Source: Australimonas brisbanensis (lineage in GTDB: Bacteria > Chloroflexota > Dehalococcoidia > Lucifugimonadales > Australimonadaceae). Taken from it: 64,000 nt of DNA. Shown one piece after another: positions 27,786 to 37,467 of this stretch (its first letter is position 1; every line of letters starts with the position of its first letter). The position numbers were made by a program, and so were the translations under genes. The DNA lies in assembly GCA_038147155.1 (NCBI GenBank), contig JAYQTA010000011.1:1-64000 (forward strand). Reading direction: 5' to 3'. The notes beneath the pieces were generated by a model, which saw nothing but the letters and a program-made list of their open reading frames with translations, did not search any database and was not told the origin of the DNA.

Positions 27786-28883
27786 ATGCCACCCGTTCCC
27801 CCCATCGATGACGGCTCCGTGCGCGCGCGCCTGGAGGCGTGGGAGGCCGAGCGCCTCTCGCCCCACGCCTCCCTCTCCGGCCGCAGCCTGGGGCGCCCGT
27901 CCCCGGAGCCGCTGGACGCGCTGCGCACCGAGTTCCAGCGCGACCGCGACCGCATCATCCACACCAACGCCTTCCGGCGCCTCAAGCACAAGACCCAGGT
28001 GTTCGTCGCCCCCATCGGCGACCACTTCGTCACGCGCCTCACGCACACGCTGGAGGTGACGCAGATCGCTCGCACCATCACCCGCTCGCTGCGCCTCAAC
28101 GAGGACCTGGCCGAGGCCGCCGCCCTGGGCCACGATGTGGGCCACACCCCCTTCGGCCACATCGGCGAGCAGGTGCTGGACCGGCTCATGCCCGGTGGGT
28201 TCCGGCACAACGAGCAGTCGCTGCGCACCGTGGACGGGCTGGAGAAGGACGGAGCGGGCCTCAACCTCACCCACGAGACGCGCCAGGCCATCCTCCACCA
28301 CTCCAAGCCCCGTGGCGATTTCCTCAACGCCGCCGAGCTCGACCGGCTCACCCTGGAGGCGCAGGTGGTGCGCGTGTCCGACGCCATCGCGTATCTGGCC
28401 CATGACATCGGCGATGCGATCCGCGCCGGGGTGCTGGGCGAGTCCGACCTGCCGGTGGACGCGCGTGAGGTGCTGGGCACCCGCCACTCCCAGCGCATCG
28501 ATTCCATGGTGCGTGATGTGGTCGCCGCCTCGTGGGATGCGGCGGGCTACGAGCCGCAGACCGGCGGCCCGCGCCCCCGGCTGACCATGAGCACGCAGGT
28601 CTCGGCGGTGGTGCAGGAGCTGCGCGAGTTCATGTTCGAGACGGTCTACCTGCCCGCCGGTGCGGGGCCGGAGGGGCAGCGAGCACGGGTCATCGTGGAG
28701 TTCCTGTACGGGCACTTCCTGGCCCACCCCGATGAGGTGCCGGAGCGCTACCTGCTGACCAACGAGGGGGCCGAGCGCGCCGCCGCCGACTACATCTCCG
28801 GCATGACCGACCAGTTCGCCATCTACACGGCGGAGGGGCTGCGCCCCGGCATCGCGGGTGAGGTCTTCACCGGCCGGGTCTAG
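27786..28883 (+). CDS. dgt: Deoxyguanosinetriphosphate triphosphohydrolase-like protein
   Basis: This HD-domain enzyme cleaves dNTPs to nucleoside and triphosphate. The 365-aa protein has NAFRRLKHKTQVF, the HD residues in RLTHTLEV and LGHDVGHTPFGH, and the distal aspartate in RVSDAIAYLAHDI. It is of the short Dgt-like class common upstream of dnaG, which is the next gene after a repeat element. The dnaG-rpoD neighbourhood suggests a link between nucleotide pools and replication. It probably has a leaderless transcript. Confidence 0.93.
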   Translation: MPPVPPIDDGSVRARLEAWEAERLSPHASLSGRSLGRPSPEPLDALRTEFQRDRDRIIHTNAFRRLKHKTQVFVAPIGDHFVTRLTHTLEVTQIARTITRSLRLNEDLAEAAALGHDVGHTPFGHIGEQVLDRLMPGGFRHNEQSLRTVDGLEKDGAGLNLTHETRQAILHHSKPRGDFLNAAELDRLTLEAQVVRVSDAIAYLAHDIGDAIRAGVLGESDLPVDAREVLGTRHSQRIDSMVRDVVAASWDAAGYEPQTGGPRPRLTMSTQVSAVVQELREFMFETVYLPAGAGPEGQRARVIVEFLYGHFLAHPDEVPERYLLTNEGAERAAADYISGMTDQFAIYTAEGLRPGIAGEVFTGRV

Positions 28884-29070
28884 GGGCGAGGCTGGGCCCC
28901 GGCACGTTCCCCGCTCCCTTCGGTCGCTCGTTACAGGGGACTCCCTCGCCCCTGCGGAGGCTACCTCGTCTACACGCCCTGCCGGGCGCTCAACGTGGGG
29001 CCTACGGCCCCGCCCGCTACGCGGGCTCGCGCTTGATAACGGGGCGAGGGATGGGGCCCCAAACGTTCGC
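28883..29070. repeat. Interspersed hairpin-rich repeat, copy A
   Basis: This fills the 286-bp gap between dgt and dnaG. The core at 28930-29012 matches copies at 40.3 and 62.8 kb, including GTTACAGGGG, GCGCCC-like and GGGGCC/GGCCCC hairpins. It is flanked by imperfect direct repeats of about 28 bp (28883-28910 and 29041-29070, both starting GGGGCGAGG and ending ACGTTC). It has several tandem stem-loops with 3-4 base loops. No convincing gene lies in it. Confidence 0.8.
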
Positions 29071-29169
29071 GCGCCTCTTGCGTTTCCACTCATGGAGGGG
29101 GCGTAGGATGCCCCGGTTGCCAGCGGCCCCGTGCGCCATGCACGCTATCCCTGGCACGCTGACAAACCC

Positions 29170-30996
29170 ATGAGCATCACCGACGACATCAAGGCGCGGG
29201 TCGACCTGGTGGAGCTGGTGTCCGGCTACGTGCCGGACCTGAAGCGCTCCGGGAAGAACTACCACGCCCGCTGCCCCTTCCACGCCGAGCGCACGCCGTC
29301 TTTCGTGGTCTTCCCCGACAAACAGACGTGGCGCTGCTTCGGTGCGTGCGCCACGGGGGGCGATGCCTTCACCTTCCTCCAGCGCATCGAGAACCTGGAG
29401 TTCCCGGACGCCCTGAAGGAGCTGGCTCGCCGCGCCGGCGTGGAGCTGCCGGAGCACCACGCCCGGCAGGAGGAGGAATCACCCCTCTACGGGGTGAACG
29501 AGGCGGCGGGGCGCTTCTTCCGCGACCAGCTGCTCTCGGACGCGGGCTCCCTGGCCCGGGCGTATGCCAACGAGCGGGGCCTGACCGATGAGGCCATCGT
29601 GCGCTTCGGGCTGGGCTACGCCCCGGCCACGGGCGATGCGCTGCTGAAGAAGTTGGGCGCGTTGGGCGTGGCTCAGGAGCAGGTGGTGGCGGCGGGCCTG
29701 GCCACGCGTCTGGACTCCGGCGATGCGCGCGATCTGCTGCGCGGGCGGCTCACCTTCACCCTGCGCGATGGTGACGGGCGCATCGCGGGGTTCGCGGGCC
29801 GCTCCCTGGACGGGGCGAACCCCAAGTACCTGAACACGCCCCAGACGCCCATCTTCGACAAGGGCCGCATGCTCTACGCCTTCGACCGCGCCAAGGAGGC
29901 AATGGCCCGCGAGGGCGTGGCAGTGGTGGTGGAGGGTTACATGGACGCCATCGCCGCCCATGAGCACGGCTACGCCAACGTGGTGGCCTCCATGGGCACC
30001 GCGCTCACGGAGCAGCAGGTGGCGCTGCTGCGCGCGCGTGCCGGGCGCATCGTGCTCGCTTTGGACACGGATGCCGCAGGCCAGGAGGCGATGCGCCGCT
30101 CCCTCTGGCAGGTGGCTGAGGAGGCCATCGCCGAAGCCACCGGCACCGGACGCACCAAGGCCCAGGGGCTTGATGCCTGGGCCGTGGCCGCGCTGCGGGA
30201 CGGGAAGGACCCGGACGAGATCATCCGCACCGACCCGGCACGCTGGCGCGCCATGGTGGCCGATGCAGCCCCGGTGCTGGACTTCCTGCTGGAGGCCGAG
30301 CGTGCGCGCGGGGCCCTCACCACGGCGCAGGAGAACGCCCCTACGGTGCTGCGCTTCGGTACGCTCATACGCGGGCTGGCCGATTGGGGTGCGCAGGACC
30401 GCTACCTGGACCGGCTCGCCGCCGCGCTGGGCGTGACGCGCGCGGCGTTGGAGGCGGCACTGGCCCGCATGGCCCCGCCGACCAGCCCTACGCGACGCAC
30501 CCGGCGCGAGACGCCCGGTGCGGCAGCGGAGGAGGCGGGGGTGGTGCTGCGCTCGGCGGCGCGCGATGCGCTTGACGAGTACGTGCTGGCGTTGCTGATC
30601 CAATCACCGGAGCTGGCGGGCCGGGCCGGGGAACTGCCCGAGGAGCACCTGCGGCGCGCCGATGCCCGTGCGTTGTTGAGGGCCCTCAGCGGCGCTGGTA
30701 CACTGCAAGATGCTCGTGCGCTCCTGGACGATGCGTCCGGGGCTGAATGGGACCGGCTGGCCGTCAAGGGCATGCCCCCCGCCGACCGCGCCAAGCGCGA
30801 GCAGGATTGGACGGCATGCCTGCGCCGGTTGGAGGAGCGTCACCTGCGGGAACTGAAGGTGCAGGAGGAAGCGGCGCTGGCAGCCGCGCCCGCACCCGAT
30901 GATTCCCCGGATGGCGAGGACGAGGGCTACCGCGAGGCGGTGCAGCAGGCCGGACTCACTGTGAACCAGCGCCTGCGCGACGTGTTCACCGGGTAG
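29170..30996 (+). CDS. dnaG: DNA primase
   Basis: It makes RNA primers for replication. The 608-aa protein has the CHC2 zinc finger (C35, H38, C56, C60; CPFH and CFGAC), the RNA polymerase domain with ARGEGxx-type segments replaced by RLTFTLRDGDGRIAGFAGRSL, the TOPRIM motif VVVEGYMDAIAA and LALDTDAAGQEA, and a C-terminal helicase-binding region. ATG at 29170 begins the conserved SITDDIKARVDLVELV. No strong ribosome site is seen. rpoD follows after 57 bp, the common macromolecular-synthesis arrangement. Confidence 0.95.
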   Translation: MSITDDIKARVDLVELVSGYVPDLKRSGKNYHARCPFHAERTPSFVVFPDKQTWRCFGACATGGDAFTFLQRIENLEFPDALKELARRAGVELPEHHARQEEESPLYGVNEAAGRFFRDQLLSDAGSLARAYANERGLTDEAIVRFGLGYAPATGDALLKKLGALGVAQEQVVAAGLATRLDSGDARDLLRGRLTFTLRDGDGRIAGFAGRSLDGANPKYLNTPQTPIFDKGRMLYAFDRAKEAMAREGVAVVVEGYMDAIAAHEHGYANVVASMGTALTEQQVALLRARAGRIVLALDTDAAGQEAMRRSLWQVAEEAIAEATGTGRTKAQGLDAWAVAALRDGKDPDEIIRTDPARWRAMVADAAPVLDFLLEAERARGALTTAQENAPTVLRFGTLIRGLADWGAQDRYLDRLAAALGVTRAALEAALARMAPPTSPTRRTRRETPGAAAEEAGVVLRSAARDALDEYVLALLIQSPELAGRAGELPEEHLRRADARALLRALSGAGTLQDARALLDDASGAEWDRLAVKGMPPADRAKREQDWTACLRRLEERHLRELKVQEEAALAAAPAPDDSPDGEDEGYREAVQQAGLTVNQRLRDVFTG

Positions 30997-31053
30997 ACGA
31001 CCGGGGGAGCCCCCCTTCCAACGGGCGAGCGGGGCCGAGATTGGGGAGGGACG

Positions 31054-32572
<1,519 letters not shown>

Positions 32573-32592
32573 GGCTCGCCGGTGGGCGAGCC
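32573..32592 (+). terminator. Hairpin just after rpoD
   Basis: GGCTCGCC-GGTG-GGCGAGCC is a perfect 8-bp stem that starts at the base after the rpoD stop. No U tract follows. Confidence 0.5.
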
Positions 32593-32595
32593 GGT

Positions 32596-32690
32596 GAGGC
32601 CCGCAGGGCCTCCGTGGGTGGGCGGTGGGTAGTCAAGCGCCGGAGTGGCCCGCAGGGCCTCTGTAGGTGGGTGGTGGGTAGTCGAACTCC
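32596..32690. repeat. Tandem 49-bp repeat between rpoD and the glycosylase gene
   Basis: Two copies with a 49-base period (32596 and 32645) each start with a hairpin GGCCC-GCA-GGGCC (longer in copy 1: GAGGCCC-GCA-GGGCCTC) and end with GGTGGGTAGTC. The 3-base GCA loop is the complement of the TGC loops in the dispersed repeat family. The block fills the gap between the convergent genes. Confidence 0.65.
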
Positions 32691-32692
32691 CG

Positions 32693-33688
32693 CTAGCGGG
32701 CCCCTTCCTGCCGTGCTGCCCGCAGCTGGCGCAGGTGCGCGAACAGATAGACGGTTGCGTACCCCCGGTAGGGCCGCCAGCGCTCCGCGAAGCTTTCTAG
32801 CGCACCCTCGCTGAGCCGCTCACCGCCACCGTACAGCGCCCCCACGGTGCGCTGGAGCGCCAGGTCGCCCGCGGGCAGCAGGTCGGGCCGTCCCAGCGCC
32901 CCCAACAGCACCCACGCCGCCGTCCACCGCCCCACCCCGCGCACCTGGCTGAGGGCCGCGACCGCGGCCTCATCGTCCAGGCCCGCGAACCGCTCCGGCG
33001 CTAGCTCCCCGTCCAGGGTGCGCTGGGCCATCTCCTGCAGGTACTCCGCCTTGCGCGTGGAGAGCTTGAGCGCCCGCAGGCCGTCGGTGCCCGCATCCAG
33101 GACGGCGGCGGGCTCTGGGAAGGCGTGCATCGTGAGGCTGTCCGCCTCGGCGGGGGTGCCCAGGGTGTTCACCAGCGCCTCGCGGATGGTGCGGGCCACC
33201 GCCGCCGATATCTGCTGCCCCACCACCGCCTGCACCAGCGCCTCGAACACCGAGGGCGCGCGGGCGGGACGTAACCCCCGCAGCGGTCCCACGGCTGAGC
33301 CCAGCACCGGGTCGGCGTCCAGCAGGGCGTGGAAGCCGCTCATGTCCGCGTCGAGCCCCAGCAGCCAGCCCATGTGCCGCGCCGCCAACGCCTCCTCCTC
33401 CGGCGTGCCGTCGCCAGGGATCCACAGGTCCAGCGCGCTTCGTTCCTCCCCCCGCTGCCTGCCCGCGCCTGCCTCACCGGCTCGCTCGCCCGGGGGGGCC
33501 GGCGCGGGCCTTGCCGCCGCCACCAGCACGCTCCCGTCCATCCGGCGCACGGGGCGAGCGTCGGGGTGGGACAGGGCGCGGTAGTAGGTGCCCTCGTGGA
33601 GGATGTCCGCCCCGTCCCTGCCCCGGTAACGGGTCAGATGCCCCGCCGTGAGGTCGAAATCGAAGGGCCCATCCACCGTGAGTCGCAT
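32693..33688 (-). CDS. DNA-3-methyladenine glycosylase, AlkA-like (HhH-GPD)
   Basis: This is a base-excision repair glycosylase of 331 aa. The N-terminal TBP-like domain (MRLTVDGPFDFDLTAGHLTR) is followed by the HhH-GPD domain with APSVFEALVQAVVGQQIS, the hairpin LSQVRGVGRWTAAWVLL and the catalytic aspartate in LLPAGDLALQ. A low-complexity Pro/Ala/Glu stretch near residues 55-85 links the two. ATG at 33688 matches the family N-terminus and has GAAGG upstream; a GTG at 33745 would add 19 residues. Confidence 0.88.
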   Translation of the reverse strand: MRLTVDGPFDFDLTAGHLTRYRGRDGADILHEGTYYRALSHPDARPVRRMDGSVLVAAARPAPAPPGERAGEAGAGRQRGEERSALDLWIPGDGTPEEEALAARHMGWLLGLDADMSGFHALLDADPVLGSAVGPLRGLRPARAPSVFEALVQAVVGQQISAAVARTIREALVNTLGTPAEADSLTMHAFPEPAAVLDAGTDGLRALKLSTRKAEYLQEMAQRTLDGELAPERFAGLDDEAAVAALSQVRGVGRWTAAWVLLGALGRPDLLPAGDLALQRTVGALYGGGERLSEGALESFAERWRPYRGYATVYLFAHLRQLRAARQEGAR

Positions 33689-33788
33689 GCAACCTTCGTC
33701 CGCACCCTGTCGAATCGTTGCCCCGAACCCCTTGTACCATGCCACACCCGTGGCGTTGACTGGCGGAGAGCATCACGCAGGGGGGGCC

Positions 33789-33893
33789 ATGTCCGGCTAT
33801 CTCCGCCGTCTGGGCGTCATCACCGTGGCGCTGCTGTATCGGAACCGGCGCGTTCGCGTCGACTGGGGCGGGGCCCTGCGCGTCACCTGGTAG
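33789..33893 (+). CDS. Possible 34-aa small protein
   Basis: This is a short frame with a strong purine-rich site (AGGGGGGGCC) next to ATG. It encodes MSGYLRRLGVITVALLYRNR followed by RVRVDWGGALRVTW, a basic amphipathic or short membrane helix. It sits alone in the 260-bp gap before the membrane protein gene. There is no known family to my eye, and it may be chance. Confidence 0.3.
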   Translation: MSGYLRRLGVITVALLYRNRRVRVDWGGALRVTW

Positions 33894-33954
33894 GGGCGCG
33901 CACATCCTTCCGGGCGTTGTCACCCGCCGCCGCGCCCCCTACCATGCGCGCGTC

Positions 33955-34677
33955 ATGTACGATTCACACCCGCGCACCCTGACCCCTGCCGCCGAACTGT
34001 TCGGAGAGGTGCTCACCTACCTGCGCCGCACCTTCCGCGTGGTGATGCCGGTGGCGCTCCTCTCCACCGTGACGGCCAACCTGCTGGCCTTCGCCTACGC
34101 GCCGGAGGAGATTCTGCCCGCCATCGCCTGGGCGTTGGTGGTGCTGGTGGTGAGCGTTGCCACCCAGTCCGCCGTGCTCTGGGCCGTGGAGCAGGCGCGC
34201 CGGGACAGGGCCGTGGGGGTGAGCCGGGCCATCGCCGCGGCCATCGCCTTCGGCCCGCGCTACGTGGGTCTCTCGTTCCTGGTGGGTCTGGCGGTCTTCA
34301 TCCTGGCCATGTCCGGTTTTGGGCTGCCGGTGGCGATCTACCTGCTGGCACGCTGGCTCATCGCGGGCCCTGCGCTGGTGGAGGAGAACCGGTCCATACC
34401 GGAGGCGCTGCGCCGTTCGTGGGCGCTGGTGGAGGGGCGCTGGTGGCGCACGGCGGGGGTGGGGCTGCTGGCGCTGATCGGGGCCTTCATCCCGGAGGCC
34501 GCCGGCACGTGGTTGGGGGAACTGATGCCCGCCACGGCCCTCGCCATCGCCTGCTACAGCGTGGGCTCGGCCATCTCCCTCTGCTTCATGTCCGCCTTCC
34601 AGGTGTTGCTGTTCGAGGACTACCGGCGTGCCAGTGAGGGCACCCCGCCGGGCCAGCAGTCCCTGGGCGGGTTGTAG
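33955..34677 (+). CDS. Polytopic membrane protein of unknown function
   Basis: This is a 240-aa protein with about five to six hydrophobic segments and a cytoplasmic motif ALVEENRSIPEALRRSWALV, which recurs in DUF975/glycerophosphodiester phosphodiesterase membrane-domain families. No catalytic domain is present. TACCAT lies 9 bp before the ATG, so the transcript is probably leaderless or nearly so. The function is not assigned. Confidence 0.7.
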   Translation: MYDSHPRTLTPAAELFGEVLTYLRRTFRVVMPVALLSTVTANLLAFAYAPEEILPAIAWALVVLVVSVATQSAVLWAVEQARRDRAVGVSRAIAAAIAFGPRYVGLSFLVGLAVFILAMSGFGLPVAIYLLARWLIAGPALVEENRSIPEALRRSWALVEGRWWRTAGVGLLALIGAFIPEAAGTWLGELMPATALAIACYSVGSAISLCFMSAFQVLLFEDYRRASEGTPPGQQSLGGL

Positions 34678-34680
34678 GCG

Positions 34681-35070
34681 CTAGCCCTGGCGCTGCCACA
34701 CCTCGGTGCGCACCCGCACGATGTGGATCGGAACCTTGCGGTGGCGCGCCAGCGTGATGGCGTGGAGCGTCCCGGCGGAGCGTCCATCCCACACCGCGTA
34801 CACCTCGTCAGCCTGCTCCACCACCGCCGCGTTGCGGTGAATGAAGTAGCGGGCGCTCTGGGACCAAGCCTCGTCGGGGAAGAGCACCGTCACCTTGAGG
34901 CTGCGCTCGCGGGCTATCTCCATGGCCCGCCGGTCGGTCCCCGGCGCGCCGTTGACGATGATCTCCGTGTCATCGGGCAGCGCCTCGATGATCTCACGGA
35001 GCTTCTCATCCCACAGGTGCCCCTCGAACTCGCCGTAGCGGGTCCCCACGATGCCGATGCGCTTACCCAT
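34681..35070 (-). CDS. SLOG-type (DprA/YspA-like) Rossmann protein
   Basis: This is a 129-aa single-domain protein. The N-terminal RIGIVGTRYGEFEG, the middle NGAPGTDRRAMEIARE and the C-terminal VWDGRSAGTLHAI match the SLOG fold (DUF2493/YspA and LOG relatives), which binds nucleotides or nucleotide-derived ligands. It is the last gene after ffh on the minus strand, 36 bp away. GTG at 35079 is an alternative start; ATG 35070 has AAGGAG upstream. The role is unknown; stand-alone SLOG proteins are sometimes linked to phage defence or nucleotide signalling, but nothing nearby supports that here. Confidence 0.62.
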   Translation of the reverse strand: MGKRIGIVGTRYGEFEGHLWDEKLREIIEALPDDTEIIVNGAPGTDRRAMEIARERSLKVTVLFPDEAWSQSARYFIHRNAAVVEQADEVYAVWDGRSAGTLHAITLARHRKVPIHIVRVRTEVWQRQG

Positions 35071-35106
35071 GTCCTGCACGCTCCTTACTCACCGCGTGAG
35101 CGGAGA

Positions 35107-36447
35107 TTATCGACGGGGCATCCCCGGCCCCGCCAGTCCCCGGCCCTTGCCCGAGGCGAGGGCCTTCATCATCTTCTGCGCCTGCTTGAACTGGTTCAGC
35201 AGCGCGTTCACGTCGGCCGGGCTGGTGCCGGAGCCCGCCGCGATGCGGTGGCGCCGGGAACCGTTGATGCGGTCGGGGTGCTGACGCTCCCACATGGTCA
35301 TGGAGGAGATGACGGCCTCGGTGCGCTTGAGCTTGCGCTCGTCCAGCGCGCCGGTGGGCAGCTTGTTCTTCAGTGCCCCGCCGCCCGGCAGCATGTCCAG
35401 CACGCTGGTGAGGGAGCCGAGGCGCTGGAGCTGGCGCAACTGCTTGCGGAAGTCCTCCAGGTCGAACTGGTTCCGGCGCATCTTGCGCTCCAGCTCGGCC
35501 GCCTCTTGCTCGGTGACTTCGGCCTGCACCTTCTCCACCAGGGAGACCACATCGCCCATGCCCAGGATGCGGGAGGCCATGCGGTCGGGGTGGAAGGGCT
35601 CCAGTGCGTCGGACTTCTCGCCCGTGCCCACGAACTTGATGGGCACCCCGCTCACGTGCCGCGCCGAGAGGGCCGCGCCGCCGCGGGAGTCGCCGTCGAG
35701 CTTGGTGAGCACCAGCCCCGTGAGGCCCACGCGCTCATTGAACTCGGTGGCGGCGTTGACGGCGTCCTGCCCCGTCATAGCGTCCACCACCAGGAGCACC
35801 TCGTCGGGCTCCACCTTCTTGCGCACCTCGGCCAGCTCGGCCATGAGCTCCTCGTCCACGTGCAGTCGCCCGCCCGTGTCCACGATGGCCCAGCCGACCC
35901 CCATCTCCCGCGCCTTGCGCAGGCCGTTGGCGGCGACCTTGGGGGCATCGTCGGGCCCGGCCTTCTCGCGGTGGACGGGGATGTCCAACTGACGCCCCAG
36001 CGCCTCCAGCTGGTCCATGGCGGCGGGGCGGCGCAGGTCGGCGGCGATGAGCAGCGCGCGTTGCTGCTGACGGCGCAGGTGCAGGGCCAGTTTGGCTGCG
36101 GTGGTGGTCTTGCCGGAGCCCTGAAGGCCCACCAGCAGGATCACCGAGGGGGGCAGTGCGCGGCGCTTGAGGGAGTTGTCACCCTCGCCCAGCAACGCCA
36201 CCAGCTGGTCGTGGACGATCTTCACCACCTGCTGGCCGGGGGAGATGCCCCGCAGCACGCCCTCGCCGATGGCCCGCTCGCGGACGGCGGCCACGAACTC
36301 GCGGGCCACCTTGAAGTTGACGTCGGCTTCCAGCAGCGCCAGGCGCACCTCGCGCAGCGCTGCGTCCACGTCCTCCTCGGTGAGGCGGCCCTTGCTGCCC
36401 AGGCGGGAGAAGACGCCCGTCAGCTTCTCGGTGAGGGAATCGAACAT
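35107..36447 (-). CDS. ffh: Signal recognition particle protein Ffh
   Basis: This GTPase, with 4.5S RNA, targets nascent membrane proteins. The 446-aa protein has the N domain (1-90), the G domain with G1 GLQGSGKTT (107-115), DTGGRLHVDEELM and TKLDGDSRGGAAL, and a methionine-rich M domain (from about 320) with MLPGGG and SMTMWERQHPDRINGSRRHRIAAGSGTSP, the RNA-binding segment. No rpsP is near. It is downstream of recR by about 53 bp, and TAGGCT lies 9 bp before the ATG. Confidence 0.96.
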   Translation of the reverse strand: MFDSLTEKLTGVFSRLGSKGRLTEEDVDAALREVRLALLEADVNFKVAREFVAAVRERAIGEGVLRGISPGQQVVKIVHDQLVALLGEGDNSLKRRALPPSVILLVGLQGSGKTTTAAKLALHLRRQQQRALLIAADLRRPAAMDQLEALGRQLDIPVHREKAGPDDAPKVAANGLRKAREMGVGWAIVDTGGRLHVDEELMAELAEVRKKVEPDEVLLVVDAMTGQDAVNAATEFNERVGLTGLVLTKLDGDSRGGAALSARHVSGVPIKFVGTGEKSDALEPFHPDRMASRILGMGDVVSLVEKVQAEVTEQEAAELERKMRRNQFDLEDFRKQLRQLQRLGSLTSVLDMLPGGGALKNKLPTGALDERKLKRTEAVISSMTMWERQHPDRINGSRRHRIAAGSGTSPADVNALLNQFKQAQKMMKALASGKGRGLAGPGMPRR

Positions 36448-36500
36448 CGCCTCTCCAGCCTACCGTGTCCGCGCGCACGCGAGAAGGGTGTTAACCCGCA

Positions 36501-37133
36501 CTAGAACTCCTGGCGGCCCTCCAGGGCACGGGAGAGGGTGAGGTCATCGGCGTACTCCAGGTCCCCACCCACGGGCAGCCCACGCGCCAGGCGTGTCACG
36601 CGCGGGCCCAGGGGGGCGATGAGCGTCCGCACGTACATGGCGGTCGCTTCCCCCTCCACCGTGGGGTTGGTGGCGACGACCACCTCGCTCACGGCTCCCT
36701 CGCCGATGCGCCGGAGCAGTTCGCGGATCCGCAGGTCCTCAGGCCCCACTCCGTTCATGGGGTCGATGATGCCGTGCAGCACGTGATAGAGGCCCTTGAA
36801 CGCCCCGGTGCGCTCGATGGCCAGCACGTCCAGTGGCTCCTGAACCACGCAGATGCGTGCACCATCGCGCGCCGGATTGGCGCAGATGGTGCACGGGTCG
36901 GCCTCGGTGATGTTCTGGCACCGGGAGCAGAAGGTGGTCTGCTCCTTCACGGCGGTGATGGCATCGGCCAGGGCCGCCGCCTGCTCCGCCGGCACGCGGA
37001 TCAGGTGGTAGGCGAGGCGCTGGGCGCTCTTGGGGCCGATGCCCGGCAGCCGGTGCAGCTGCTCGATCAGCCGCGCCACCGGGCGCGCCAGCGAGGGGTG
37101 CGCGCCGTTGTCTGACGGTTCGTAAGAGGGCAT
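36501..37133 (-). CDS. recR: Recombination mediator RecR
   Basis: It loads RecA with RecO and RecF. The 210-aa protein has an N-terminal helix-hairpin-helix (LPGIGPKSAQRLAYHL), a zinc site C-x2-C...C-x2-C (FCSRCQNITEADPCTIC), and a TOPRIM domain (ICVVQEPLDVLAIERTG, EVVVATNPTVEGEATA). It follows ybaB by 4 bp in the usual dnaX-ybaB-recR order. recO lies at 44.5 kb. Confidence 0.95.
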   Translation of the reverse strand: MPSYEPSDNGAHPSLARPVARLIEQLHRLPGIGPKSAQRLAYHLIRVPAEQAAALADAITAVKEQTTFCSRCQNITEADPCTICANPARDGARICVVQEPLDVLAIERTGAFKGLYHVLHGIIDPMNGVGPEDLRIRELLRRIGEGAVSEVVVATNPTVEGEATAMYVRTLIAPLGPRVTRLARGLPVGGDLEYADDLTLSRALEGRQEF

Positions 37134-37137
37134 ACGC

Positions 37138-37440
37138 CTACATGCCGGGGAGCTTCATGCCGCCGGTGATGGCGGACATGCGCTCCGAGGCCATCTGCTG
37201 CGAACGGGCCAGCGCCTCGTTCACCGCCGCCAGCACCATGTCCTGGAGCAGTTCCACGTCCGCCGGGTCCACGGCGGCGGGGTCGATGGTGATGGCGGTG
37301 AGTACCTGGGCTCCGGTGGCGGTCACCTTCACCGCGCCGCCTCCGGCGCTGGCCTCCACGGTGGCGGTCGCCAGCTCCTCCTGCGCGGCCATGAGCTTGG
37401 CCTGCATCTGCTGCGCCTGCTTGAGGAAATTGCGATTCAT
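37138..37440 (-). CDS. YbaB/EbfC nucleoid-associated protein
   Basis: This is a small DNA-binding dimer of 100 aa (MNRNFLKQAQQMQAKLMAAQ, VKVTATGAQVLTAITIDP, MVLAAVNEALARSQQMASER, GGMKLPGM). ATG at 37440 has AGAGGTG upstream; a GTG at 37449 is an alternative. It lies between dnaX and recR, as in many bacteria. Confidence 0.93.
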   Translation of the reverse strand: MNRNFLKQAQQMQAKLMAAQEELATATVEASAGGGAVKVTATGAQVLTAITIDPAAVDPADVELLQDMVLAAVNEALARSQQMASERMSAITGGMKLPGM

Positions 37441-37467
37441 GGGGGGCACACCTCTGACACGGGATGG

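Noticed and set aside
28858..29106. Short frame across repeat copy A, and similar ones in copies B and C with a shared RPAG-type peptide
   Set aside because: The shared peptide comes from conserved DNA, is read in different frames and strands, and is interrupted by the hairpins. The conservation is at DNA level, not protein level.
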